A stretch of 64,000 bases of DNA from Streptantibioticus rubrisoli (GCF_024436055.1 NZ_JANFNH010000006.1:62001-126000), one strand, 5' to 3'. Shown: positions 34,480-42,201, counted from the stretch's first letter. Notes: generated by a model from the sequence alone, not told the origin. Translations and numbers: made by a program.

Positions 34480-35621
34480 CGTGGCTGTCCTGCCGCCGCC
34501 CGCTCGGCGTTGAGCGCGTGCGCTTCCTCGGTGATGTCGATGCCGGTCGGGCACCACACGATGCACCGGCCGCAGCCGACGCACCCTGAGCTGCCGAACT
34601 GGTCGTGCCAGGTGCCGATCTTGTGGGTGAGCCACTGCCGGTAGCGGCTGCGCGGTGAGGAACGCACCGAGCCGCCGCCCGCCAGATGTGTGAAGTCCAG
34701 GTCGAAGCATGACTCCCAGCGCCGCCACCGTTCGGCGTGGTCACCGGTGAGGTCGGTGATGTCCTCGGTGCTGGTGCAGAAGCAGGTGGGGCACACCATC
34801 GTGCAGTTGCCGCAGGTCAGGCAGCGTGCGGTGGCATCGTTCCAGCGCTCGGCCTCCAGCGTGTCGCGCATCAGCGTCCGCAGGTCCACCGGTGGCATCG
34901 TTCGGCCCATGCGGTCCGCCGCCTCGGCAACCCGCTCACGCGCCGCCGTCCGCGTGGCCGGGTCGGCAGGGCGCTGTGGCAGTTCGGCCAGTACGGCCTC
35001 GCCCTCTTCGGTACCGGCCCGGACCAGGAAGCGGTGTCCCTCGTGGTCGAGCACCTCGGTCAGCGCCAGGTCGTAACCAGGGCCCACGGCGGGGCCGGTG
35101 CCCATGGACACGCAGAAGCAGGTGGCGCCCGGTTCCGTGCACTCCACGGCGACCACGAAGGCCCGCTGGCGGCGCCCGCGGTACCGGGCGTCGGCGTGCG
35201 GACCGCCGGTCAGCACCCGGTCCAGCACCTCGATGGCCCGCAGGTCGCACGGGCGCACGCCGAGGAAGGCGAAGGCGGGAGGCGGTGTCCGTTCCTCGCT
35301 GAACGCCAACTCGCCGTCGGCGCCACGCTCGGCGGTCCACTGCCGCTCCCGCGGCGGGTGCAGGAAGGTCTTCCACGACTGCGGGCCCGCGCTGTGCGCG
35401 AACCCGGCGCCGTCCGCCCGTCCCCGCAACCGGTAGCGACCCGCTTCCAGCTCGACGCCCCAGCCGTAGGGGAGTTCGTCGCCACCGGACAGCTCGGCCA
35501 GCACGATCGCCCCGTCGCGGACGGTCGGCCCGATGACCGTTCGACCGCGTCCGAGCAGGACGGCGATCAGCGCGTCCAGCCCCGCCTTGTCGATCACCGC
35601 GGGGGCGCCGCCGTCAGCCAT
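34476..35621 (-). CDS. Hydrogenase beta subunit: 4Fe-4S dicluster electron-transfer protein
   Basis: A 381-residue iron-sulfur subunit of the group 3b hydrogenase/sulfide-dehydrogenase-like type. Two C-terminal cluster motifs are clear: CLTCGNCTMVCPTCFC near residues 265-280 and CVGCGRCIVWCPTGID near 345-360. The N-terminal part (FLGVRPCDLRAIEVLDRVL) is the family domain also found in anaerobic sulfite reductase subunit A. It links the small subunit to the gamma flavoprotein. The ATG at 35621 has AGGAGGT 6 bases upstream and is the first gene of the operon, divergent from a CBS/BON gene. Confidence 0.9.
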   Translation of the reverse strand: MADGGAPAVIDKAGLDALIAVLLGRGRTVIGPTVRDGAIVLAELSGGDELPYGWGVELEAGRYRLRGRADGAGFAHSAGPQSWKTFLHPPRERQWTAERGADGELAFSEERTPPPAFAFLGVRPCDLRAIEVLDRVLTGGPHADARYRGRRQRAFVVAVECTEPGATCFCVSMGTGPAVGPGYDLALTEVLDHEGHRFLVRAGTEEGEAVLAELPQRPADPATRTAARERVAEAADRMGRTMPPVDLRTLMRDTLEAERWNDATARCLTCGNCTMVCPTCFCTSTEDITDLTGDHAERWRRWESCFDLDFTHLAGGGSVRSSPRSRYRQWLTHKIGTWHDQFGSSGCVGCGRCIVWCPTGIDITEEAHALNAERAAAGQPR

Positions 35622-35765
35622 CACCGACCTCCTGGTTGTCCCGTTCGGCCAGTATGTGTGGACCATGGTCGGTGGGCGGAGGCCGACTTCCGGGATGTGG
35701 CCCGAGTGGCCCTGTCCTTCCTTCGTACGGCCGCCAGCGCCGCTGCGCCCACCAACGGGCATCCG

Positions 35766-35779
35766 AGGACCTCAGACCC
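35766..35779 (+). promoter_or_regulatory. DosR/DevR-like box in the divergent hydB-CBS region
   Basis: AGGACCTCAGACCC lies 72 bases before the CBS/BON start and agrees with the mycobacterial DosR core GGGACT-N2-AGTCCC at about 10 of 14 positions. In the same 229-base gap, CGGG-N6-CCCG at 35691-35704 is a second symmetrical site, on the hydB side. A CATACT -10-like box for hydB is visible near 35650. Confidence 0.35.
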
Positions 35780-35850
35780 ATCGCGGTTTGGACCGCGTGG
35801 GCGGACGCTGGCAGTAGGAAGTCCCGCCGTCCAGCGGAGGAGAGGCCGCC

Positions 35851-36519
35851 ATGCCGCACAGCCCGCACATCGTCAGTGACGTGATGACACACACCGTCGT
35901 CGCCGTGGGTCGGAACGCCTCCTTCAAGGAGATCGTCCAGACCATGCAGCAGTGGAAGGTCAGCGCACTGCCCGTCCTCGAGGGCGAGGGGCGGGTGATC
36001 GGCGTCGTCTCGGAGGCCGATCTGCTGCCCAAGGAGGAGTTCCGCGACAGCGACCCGGCCCGGATGGAGCAGCTCCAGCGCCTGAGCGATCTGGCGAAGG
36101 CGGGCGCGACCACGGCGGAGCAGCTGATGTCCACCCCGGCGGTGACGGTCCACGCCGATGCCACGCTCGCCCAGGCCGCACGGGCCATGGCGCACGCGCA
36201 CGTCAAACGCCTGCCGGTCATCGACGCCGAAGGACATCTGGCGGGCGTGGTCAGCCGCAGTGACCTGCTGAAGGTCTTTATGCGCGGTGACCAGGACATC
36301 GAGGAGGAGATCCGCCGCGACATCATCGGGCTGCTCTTCCCCAGCGGCTCGCCGCCGGTCGACGTCACCGTCGACCAGGGCGTCGCCGTCCTGCGCGGCC
36401 AGGTGCCGGACGCTTCGCTCGTGCCCATCGCGGTTCGGCTGACGCGTGCGGTCGAAGGCGTGGTGGACGTCGAATGCGATCTCCTGTCAGCGCGGCAGAA
36501 GCGGTTCGAACCGTCCTGA
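35851..36519 (+). CDS. CBS-pair plus BON domain protein (first)
   Basis: A 222-residue cytoplasmic protein with two CBS domains (residues 8-60 with SALPVLEGEGRVIGVVSEADLL, and 90-145 with RLPVIDAEGHLAGVVSRSDLL) and a C-terminal BON domain (155-215, DVTVDQGVAVLRGQV). CBS pairs bind adenine nucleotides and report energy state; BON is usually a membrane or lipid-binding module. The type is frequent in actinobacterial dormancy clusters. The ATG at 35851 follows GGAGGAG. It ends 8 bases from the convergent CBS/BON gene. Confidence 0.88.
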   Translation: MPHSPHIVSDVMTHTVVAVGRNASFKEIVQTMQQWKVSALPVLEGEGRVIGVVSEADLLPKEEFRDSDPARMEQLQRLSDLAKAGATTAEQLMSTPAVTVHADATLAQAARAMAHAHVKRLPVIDAEGHLAGVVSRSDLLKVFMRGDQDIEEEIRRDIIGLLFPSGSPPVDVTVDQGVAVLRGQVPDASLVPIAVRLTRAVEGVVDVECDLLSARQKRFEPS

Positions 36520-36527
36520 GCGTCGCG

Positions 36528-37211
36528 TTATTCGGCGGACCGGAACGCCGGCCTGCCCTTGGTGTCATCGATGCGGTAAGTGAGCTGGTTGTCGACGTCG
36601 ACCACACCGCCCACGGCATGGCTGAGGCGTTCCGCCACAGGAATCGCGCTGCGCTGCTCCAGCATCCCGGTCAAGGTGACGACTCCGTCGTGCACCTTGA
36701 TGTCGATGTTCTCGGGATCAGCCCACAACACCCGCATGAACACGTCGCGTTGAATCTCCTCGCGGATCTCGTCGTCCGACCGGAGGTAGAGCCGCAGCAG
36801 GTCGCGGCGGCTGACGATGCCCACCAGTCGCCCCTGGTCGTCCACCACCGGCAGGCGCTTCACTCCACGACGCGCCATGATCCGCGCCGCCGCGGCGACG
36901 CTCGCCGCGGCGTTCACGGTGATCGCCGGAGCAGTCATGATGGCACCGGCGGTGAGGCCGGTTGCCTTCGGCCCGCGGTGGGACCTCCGGCGCAGTCCGC
37001 TCAGCGGGCCGGTGGGACGTTCTTCGCCCGATGTCTTGTCCAGCAGGTCGGCCTCCGAGACCACGCCCGTCAGTTTGCCGTCGTCATCCAGGACCGGAAG
37101 CGCGCTGATCTTCCGCTCCTGAAGGATCCGCACGATCTCCCTGTACGGGGTGTGCAGGCGAACGGCCGCGACATCCTTCGTCATCACATCGTGCACACTC
37201 GCCCCGACCAT
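36528..37211 (-). CDS. CBS-pair plus BON domain protein (second)
   Basis: A 227-residue paralogue with CBS domains at about 5-60 (SALPVLDDDGKLTGVVSEADLL) and 95-150 (RLPVVDDQGRLVGIVSRRDLL), a basic linker (GLRRRSHRGPKA) and a BON domain (IDIKVHDGVVTLTGML). The ATG at 37211 follows GGGAGGT; the frame remains open ten codons upstream but without support. A DosR-like box lies about 58 bases upstream. The likely role is nucleotide sensing in stress. Confidence 0.88.
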   Translation of the reverse strand: MVGASVHDVMTKDVAAVRLHTPYREIVRILQERKISALPVLDDDGKLTGVVSEADLLDKTSGEERPTGPLSGLRRRSHRGPKATGLTAGAIMTAPAITVNAAASVAAAARIMARRGVKRLPVVDDQGRLVGIVSRRDLLRLYLRSDDEIREEIQRDVFMRVLWADPENIDIKVHDGVVTLTGMLEQRSAIPVAERLSHAVGGVVDVDNQLTYRIDDTKGRPAFRSAE

Positions 37212-37268
37212 CGTTACCTCCCAGGGTCGTCCACTACGCACGCTAGGCCCTCCGAGCAGCCCGCGGCA

Positions 37269-37283
37269 GGGCCGAACGGACCC
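37269..37283 (-). promoter_or_regulatory. DosR/DevR-like box upstream of the second CBS/BON gene
   Basis: The pseudo-palindrome GGGCCGAACGGACCC (plus-strand text) is centred about 65 bases before the CBS/BON start at 37211. A TAGCGT -10-like box follows on the minus strand about 20 bases later, which would place the box at the -40 region expected for an activator such as DevR/OsdR. Confidence 0.38.
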
Positions 37284-37319
37284 GTCCTTCGAGGCACACG
37301 GACCCTCACGGCGCCGGTC

Positions 37320-38192
37320 TCATCGGTCCGGTACCACGGCGACGGGGCAGTGTGAGTGGTGCAGGACGGCGTGGACGACCGGTCCGAGGCGCAGCCCCAG
37401 CGGCCCGTGCGGGCGGTGCGCGGCCACCACCAGCAGGTCGGCCTCGGCCGACGCCTCCACCAGGGCGGTAGCCGCCCTGCTCACCACGACCTCCTGGGAC
37501 AGCTGCGCTTGCGGGTCGGTCAGATGCGCGGCCTCGACGGTGCGGGACAGCAGCGCCGTGTGCGCCGCCCGCAGCTCGCGCACCGTGTCGACCTGCGTGG
37601 CCATCAGCCCGACCTCGCCGAGCGGTTCCCACGCGTGCACCGCGCGCACCGAGGCGTGCCAGCGCGCGGCGGTGGTGACGGCGAACCGCACGGTCTGCGC
37701 GTCCTTCTCGTCCTGCACCCCGACCACAACCGTCCCGATCGGGGGCCGGGTCCGCTCACCGCGTACGACGACCAGCGGGCAGGTGGTGTGCGCCGCGACG
37801 CGCAGTGCGACGGATCCCAGCAGCAGGGCGGCGAAGCCGCCTCGTCCCCGGGTGCCGAGCACGGTGAGCGCCGCTCCGGCGGCGGCCGCCAGGACCGCCT
37901 GCGGCCCCTCCTCATAGGCGAGGGTGGCGGTGACCTTCAGGCCTGGATGCTCGCGCCTAGCGCGTTCTCCTGCCTCGTCCAGCATCGAGCGCGCCGCCTG
38001 CACGGTCAGCAGGTCCCCGTTGAGCGGGCCGGTCTCCTTGTCCGGATCCGGGGCGGTGCCGACCCCGTGCACGATGTGCAGCGCGCTGCCACGGTGGTCG
38101 GCCTCGGCCGCGGCCCAGTCCACGGCCCGGTCGGAGTCGTCCGAGCCGTCGACGCCGACCACGACGTCTCCGGCCCAGGTACTGGTGGTCAT
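37320..38192 (-). CDS. Tandem universal stress protein (first)
   Basis: A 290-residue protein with two UspA domains. Domain 1 (5-150) begins VVVGVDGSDDSDRAVDWA and has the ATP-loop pattern GTRGRGGFAALLLGSVA; domain 2 (160-290) ends HRPHGPLGLRLGPVVHAVLHHSHCPVAVVP, a less complete loop. Tandem USPs such as Rv2623 bind ATP and slow growth in hypoxia in M. tuberculosis. The ATG at 38192 follows GGGAGG and overlaps the stop of a small upstream gene (ATGA), so the two are coupled. Confidence 0.9.
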   Translation of the reverse strand: MTTSTWAGDVVVGVDGSDDSDRAVDWAAAEADHRGSALHIVHGVGTAPDPDKETGPLNGDLLTVQAARSMLDEAGERARREHPGLKVTATLAYEEGPQAVLAAAAGAALTVLGTRGRGGFAALLLGSVALRVAAHTTCPLVVVRGERTRPPIGTVVVGVQDEKDAQTVRFAVTTAARWHASVRAVHAWEPLGEVGLMATQVDTVRELRAAHTALLSRTVEAAHLTDPQAQLSQEVVVSRAATALVEASAEADLLVVAAHRPHGPLGLRLGPVVHAVLHHSHCPVAVVPDR

Positions 38193-38470
38193 GGCTGCCT
38201 CCCGTGCTCGTCGCCCCGCCAGCAGGCGGTCCGCCGCGCTCCGGCGGCCCGTCCGCGACGGACGAAGTCCTCGTGTCCAGCCTGCTCCACGGCGGGGTCC
38301 GCTGCCGCGAGCACTTCGGTCAGCTGGGGGATCCAGTGGTGGCACAGGGCCCGCGTCCGCTGGCGTGTGCGGGCCGCTTCGGTGCCGACGAGGCGGGCGG
38401 CGGCGCGGGCCACCACGTGCTCGGCGGCTGCGCGCACCGCATCCTGGTAAGTCCGCTGCGCGTGCGCCAT
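38189..38470 (-). CDS. Small protein translationally coupled to the universal stress protein
   Basis: A 93-residue frame from ATG 38470 (an extra TTG start at 38488 is possible). Third codon positions are almost all G or C, and its TGA overlaps the ATG of the stress protein, which argues that it is real. The first 60 residues read as alpha-helical (YQDAVRAAAEHVVARAAARLVG), and the end is basic and probably disordered. It has two cysteines and no signal peptide. No family is recognised and the ribosome site is weak. Confidence 0.55.
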   Translation of the reverse strand: MAHAQRTYQDAVRAAAEHVVARAAARLVGTEAARTRQRTRALCHHWIPQLTEVLAAADPAVEQAGHEDFVRRGRAAGARRTACWRGDEHGRQP

Positions 38471-38624
38471 AGCGGTGTTCCGTGGCAACGGCTCGGTGGC
38501 GGCCCGGACCGCCGCGACGTAAGAAACCCCGCGGGGTGGCGCACGCCCATGGACGTGACCCGCTCGACGTCGACCTGCGCGGCGGCAGCCGGGCGCGCCA
38601 CCTCCAGGGCGTGCTCTCCGCTCA

Positions 38625-38640
38625 GCGGGAAGATACCCGC
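38625..38640. promoter_or_regulatory. Inverted repeat GCGGG-N6-CCCGC in a divergent promoter region
   Basis: Perfect 5-bp arms at 38625-38629 and 38636-38640 with centre AAGATA, located between the divergent small/USP unit and the CBS gene. It resembles the CGGG-N6-CCCG site in the hydB-CBS gap. The rest of the 285-base gap shows no gene or remnant that I can name. Confidence 0.35.
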
Positions 38641-38755
38641 GGCCATGGCGGTTGGCCCCAGGAGACGGCCGGTCCGGTGTGCCCGCTGATCACCGTCGGC
38701 CCGAAGGCGGAATGAGGCGCGGACCAGACCGGAAACCGAAGCAGGAAGCCCGAAC

Positions 38756-39208
38756 ATGAAGATCTCCGACCTGATGATCTCGCCGCCTGTCACCGTCGCC
38801 CCTCAAGCCTCGGTGCGCTGCGCGGCACTCCGCATGCACGAGGAGTCCGTCGGATCTGTCCTCGTCGCCGAGGACGGCACCCTGCGCGGCGTGCTGACCG
38901 ACCGTGACATCGTGGTGCGCGCGGTCGTCGCCGGACTGCCGACGGAGACCACCACCGTCGCCGAGGTGATGTCCGACCACCCGGTCACCGTGGACGTCAC
39001 CGACAGCGTCGATGCCGCGTACCGTGCCTTCCGCAGGTCAGGAGTGCGTCGCCTGCCCGTGGTGGACGGTCATCGACTCGTCGGCGTACTGACCATCGAC
39101 GACCTGTTCCTCGACGTCTTCCAACGCTTCGCGGACCTCCTGGGGCCGGTGTCCTGGAGCACGCTGCAGGAACCACCGGCTCGCCGGTATCCCGCCGTCG
39201 AGACCTGA
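38756..39208 (+). CDS. CBS-pair protein, Hrp1-like
   Basis: A 150-residue protein made of two CBS domains only (MKISDLMISPPVTVAPQAS... and TVAEVMSDHPVTVDVTDSV...). Length and layout match M. tuberculosis Hrp1 (Rv2626c), a strongly hypoxia-induced DosR-regulon protein. It probably binds an adenine nucleotide or NAD-type ligand as a dimer. The ATG at 38756 follows AGGAAG at 8 bases. Confidence 0.87.
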   Translation: MKISDLMISPPVTVAPQASVRCAALRMHEESVGSVLVAEDGTLRGVLTDRDIVVRAVVAGLPTETTTVAEVMSDHPVTVDVTDSVDAAYRAFRRSGVRRLPVVDGHRLVGVLTIDDLFLDVFQRFADLLGPVSWSTLQEPPARRYPAVET

Positions 39209-39376
39209 CCCGCCCGCAGCCACGGCCCGGCTTAGATAGGCCGCGGTGCAGGGCCACCGGTATCTCCTGGTGTGGCGTCTGCGGACCTGTTCCGGCTGCA
39301 TCGGCATGGACATCACTGTCCGTCCGGCCCTGGAGGTTCGCGAGCACCGGCGAGGCGTGTGTCCGGTGGCCTGGCC

Positions 39377-39400
39377 TTGGCCCATTGGGCCGAACCTCCC
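39377..39400 (+). promoter_or_regulatory. DosR/DevR-like box upstream of the second universal stress protein
   Basis: GGGCCGAACCTCCC at 39387-39400 has the GGG-N8-CCC form of the DosR core and overlaps the symmetrical TTGGCCCA-T-TGGGCCGAA at 39377-39394. It lies about 96 bases before the stress protein start. The other 287 bases of this gap hold no gene I can support. Confidence 0.4.
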
Positions 39401-39495
39401 CGGTCGAAGGCCGTTGCACCCACGTCCCCCGGCCCGCGGGCTGACAGTCTGCTGGGTGAGTCCCACCGTGGTTCACCGAGAGGTGGTGAAGAGGC

Positions 39496-40362
39496 ATGTC
39501 CCGTCCCCTGGTCGTGGGCACCGACGGCTCGGACGGCGCACTGCGCGCGGTGGACTGGGCGGCCGACGAGGCGGCCCTGCGCGGTGCACCACTTCGCATC
39601 GTGTACGCGTCGCTGTTGGCGCACTACGAAGAGGCCGTGCCGTCTGTGCGTACCGCCCGCGCCTCAGGATCGGTGTTCACCCAACACATCGTGGCATCCG
39701 CCAGCGAACGCTGCGAGCGGCGCCACCCCGACGTGGCCGTATCCACCGAAATCCTCGCCGAGGACCCCGCGGAGGGACTGCTAGGCGAAGGCCGCGACGC
39801 TCTGGCGATCGTCGTGGGCAGCCGCGGCCGTGGCGAACTCGCCGCACTGCTGCTGGGCTCTGTCAGCCTGTCCGTCGCGGCCCGCGCCCAGTGCCCGGTG
39901 ATCGTCGTACGGGGTGACGAAGCGAAGCCCGACAGCGGCGATCGCTGGATCGCGCTCGGCGTGGGCGATCGGGGCACCGCGGCGGCGAGCGTGGACCTCG
40001 CCTTCACGGAGGCGGCGCTGCGAGGCACCGGAGTAGCGGCCGTCCATGCGTGGCGAAGCCCGGCGCCGACGGCCGGTACGGGTCAGTTGGACGATGCCGG
40101 GCAGTCCGCACAACGCGAGGCCGAGGAGTGGATGGATGATGCGCTGCGCGACGCCACGGCCGAGTACCCCGACGTCCCCGTGCGTCGTGATGTCGTCGAG
40201 GGCCACGCCCGCAAGACGCTGCTGGACGCGGCCCGTTCCGCCGAACTGCTCGTGGTGGGCGCCAGGCGACGCTCGGGTGCCTTCGGCCTGCAACTCGGTG
40301 TGGTGAACCACGCGATGCTGCATCACTCGCCCTGTCCGGTCGCCGTCGTGCCGCACGAGTAG
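39496..40362 (+). CDS. Tandem universal stress protein (second)
   Basis: A 288-residue double-UspA protein. Domain 1 has VVGTDGSDGALRAVDWA and GSRGRGELAALLLGSVSLSVA, a full ATP-binding loop; domain 2 ends ARRRSGAFGLQLGVVNHAMLHHSPCPVAVVP. The ATG at 39496 follows GAAGAGG. The gene is followed 23 bases later by a cyclic-nucleotide-fold gene and is probably co-transcribed with it. It is preceded by a DosR-like box. Confidence 0.9.
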   Translation: MSRPLVVGTDGSDGALRAVDWAADEAALRGAPLRIVYASLLAHYEEAVPSVRTARASGSVFTQHIVASASERCERRHPDVAVSTEILAEDPAEGLLGEGRDALAIVVGSRGRGELAALLLGSVSLSVAARAQCPVIVVRGDEAKPDSGDRWIALGVGDRGTAAASVDLAFTEAALRGTGVAAVHAWRSPAPTAGTGQLDDAGQSAQREAEEWMDDALRDATAEYPDVPVRRDVVEGHARKTLLDAARSAELLVVGARRRSGAFGLQLGVVNHAMLHHSPCPVAVVPHE

Positions 40363-40385
40363 TGGCCCTAAGGAGGCGCAACCAT

Positions 40386-40859
40386 ATGACCGGCCAAGGC
40401 CCCAGTCTGGGCTCGGCGTTCCTTCGTGGGATCCCGGCTGCCAAGCAGAGGATTCTGATGGAGTTGAGCCATGAGGTGACCTTCGCCGCTGGCCATCGAA
40501 TCTTCCATGAGGGCGGCAGGGCGGACCGTTTCTGGGTGTTGCGCTCCGGCCGGGTCGCGCTCGACGTGCACGTGCCAGGGCGTCAGACAGCCGATGTGGA
40601 GCTGCTGGAGTCCGAAGACCTGCTGGGCTGGTCCTGGTTGTTCCCGCCGTACGTGTGGCATTTGGGCGCGAGAGCGCTCACCGAGGTGCGCGCCGACGAG
40701 TTCGACGCGGAGGCGGTGCGTGCCCTGTGCGTGGGGGACCCGGAGCTGGGACAGGCGGTCGCGCTGGCCGTGGCGGCTGTCGTCGGCCACCGCCTGGTAA
40801 CGGCACGTACCCGGCTTTTGGACCTGTTCGCGCCGTACGGCAGTGGCGAGCGCGGATGA
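40386..40859 (+). CDS. Cyclic nucleotide-binding-fold protein without DNA-binding domain (second copy)
   Basis: A 157-residue paralogue of the protein in the hydrogenase operon. The shared, unusual motif reads EDLLGWSWLFPPYVWHLGAR, and the start of the roll is FAAGHRIFHEGGRADRFWVLRSGRVALDVHVPG. No helix-turn-helix follows. The ATG at 40386 has AAGGAGG 9 bases upstream; a GTG at 40362 in frame is less likely. Its co-transcription with a universal stress protein suggests a stress-sensing partner role, which is inference. Confidence 0.84.
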   Translation: MTGQGPSLGSAFLRGIPAAKQRILMELSHEVTFAAGHRIFHEGGRADRFWVLRSGRVALDVHVPGRQTADVELLESEDLLGWSWLFPPYVWHLGARALTEVRADEFDAEAVRALCVGDPELGQAVALAVAAVVGHRLVTARTRLLDLFAPYGSGERG

Positions 40860-40874
40860 CGAACGGCGCTGGCG

Positions 40875-41260
40875 TCAACGCACCTCTATCCGACGGCTGC
40901 CGGTTCGGCGCCGCGGGACGATGCGCATCCACAGCTCGCGTTCGCCTCCCGGCCAGGCAGTGGTGTACGCCCGCTCGGGCAGTCGCTGCGCGGTGTCCGG
41001 GTCCGCGACCCGGGAGATCCGCCGACGACCAGCACGCTCCCACCCTGGCTGGGCGCTTCGTCGATCCGGTCCACCTCGAAAGCCACCTCGGTTCCGTCAG
41101 CGGCCGCCAGACTGTGGTCGTAGGTGGTGCGGAAGGCGACCACGTCGATGTCCATCGTGTAGTTGACCGGCATGATCACCAGGCCATCGGCGGTGTTCAG
41201 CGAAACTCTGCCCACCCCGTGCGCGGGCTCGGCACTCCTGCCGAGCCATCTCCACCAAGT
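40875..41260 (-). pseudogene. Frameshifted pyridoxamine 5'-phosphate oxidase-like (split barrel) gene
   Basis: The minus strand encodes a third split barrel, but in pieces. The middle (HGVGRVSLNTADGLVIMPVNYT... to SVLVVGG) is in one frame. From about 41010 the family text continues only in another frame (RVADPDTAQRLPERAYTTAW, then GGERELWMRIVPRRRTG) down to a TGA at 40877-40875. The stretch before the middle (LVEMARQECRARA) is again in a different frame near 41220. At least two frameshifts are therefore needed. No helix-turn-helix is seen. Sequencing error is an alternative, but two shifts in 300 bases make decay more likely. Confidence 0.75.
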
Positions 41261-41377
41261 GGGGATGGTAGGAAGCCCTGCCCCGGCCGGGCGGTTCCTC
41301 CGCCGTGCGCGGCTGCCGTCACGTCCATCGTGGACCAGCCGACGGCCACCCGCTCGGGTAGGGCGGCCCACCGGCAA

Positions 41378-41392
41378 GGGGCCTTCGTCCCC
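41378..41392 (+). promoter_or_regulatory. DosR/DevR-like box upstream of the third CBS/BON gene
   Basis: GGGGCC-TTC-GTCCCC at 41378-41392 is the best match in the window to the mycobacterial DosR core GGGACT-N2-AGTCCC, and is nearly symmetrical. It lies 100 bases before the CBS/BON start, similar to the spacing at the stress protein gene at 39496. Confidence 0.45.
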
Positions 41393-41491
41393 GTGCGGGG
41401 GGCGAGGGCGCATCGGACACTTGTGGTGAGGACATCCGCCCCGGTGAGCGCTCGGGCCCGCGTGCGGCGTGCGTGAGAGGAGACGGGGATC

Positions 41492-42175
41492 ATGCGGCAC
41501 AGAAACGTCAGCGATCTCATGACGACTGCGGTCGTCACCGTACGGCGGGACACGACGTTCAAGGAGATCGCCGGACTACTCGCGGAACATGACATCACAG
41601 CCGTACCCGTGGTGGACGACAACGACCGCCCGGTGGGCATGGTCTCCGAGGCCGACCTGTTGCGCAAACAGGCCGGACAGCCCGACCCGGCGGGGCTGCT
41701 AGCCGAGGCGTTCGAGCGCTCCGAGCCCGGGACGCATGCGTGGCAAGCGGACCTGGCCAAGGCCGCCGCCACCTCGGCGGAGTGGCTGATGACCACCCCC
41801 GCGGTGACCGCCCGCCCTGAGTGGACGGTGGTGGAGGCGGCCCGTGTGATGGAGCAGCACAAGGTCAAGCGGCTGCCCGTGGTCAACGAGGCAGGGCAAC
41901 TGGTCGGCCTGGTCAGCCGTGCTGACCTGCTGCGGGTCTTCCTCCGCCGCGACCAGGCCGTGCGCGAGGAGATCATGGACGACGTGCTCGTCGGCACCCT
42001 GCGGCTGGCGCCGACCGACGTCACCGTCAACGTCGTCGACGGACAGGTGACCCTGACCGGCACTGTCGAGCGCCGCAGCCTCATCCCGTTGGTGGCGCGG
42101 CTGTGCCGAGGTGTGGACGGTGTCGTCAGCGTCGAGGCACGACTGGACTACCGGCTCGACGACGAGGGCGCCTAA
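41492..42175 (+). CDS. CBS-pair plus BON domain protein (third)
   Basis: A 227-residue protein with CBS domains at about 5-60 (AVPVVDDNDRPVGMVSEADLLRK) and 95-150 (RLPVVNEAGQLVGLVSRADLLRV) and a BON domain (DVTVNVVDGQVTLTGTV). It is more like the other two CBS/BON proteins here than chance would allow, so the three probably arose by duplication. The ATG at 41492 follows GGAGACGGGG. It precedes a universal stress protein by 26 bases, a likely operon. Confidence 0.88.
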   Translation: MRHRNVSDLMTTAVVTVRRDTTFKEIAGLLAEHDITAVPVVDDNDRPVGMVSEADLLRKQAGQPDPAGLLAEAFERSEPGTHAWQADLAKAAATSAEWLMTTPAVTARPEWTVVEAARVMEQHKVKRLPVVNEAGQLVGLVSRADLLRVFLRRDQAVREEIMDDVLVGTLRLAPTDVTVNVVDGQVTLTGTVERRSLIPLVARLCRGVDGVVSVEARLDYRLDDEGA

Positions 42176-42201
42176 GCCCACCCCGCGAAACCGAGGCAGC
42201 G

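Noticed and set aside
35638-35653. GTCCCGTTCGGCCAGT as a DosR-like box for hydB
   Set aside because: It shares the CCGAACGG core with the box at 37269, but lies only 17-32 bases before the hydB start codon, downstream of the likely promoter, which is too close for an activator site.
40860-41491. Intact gene on the minus strand at 40886-41500
   Set aside because: The frame contains the middle of a split barrel but its start and end are out-of-frame text; family homology continues in other frames, so it is a pseudogene.
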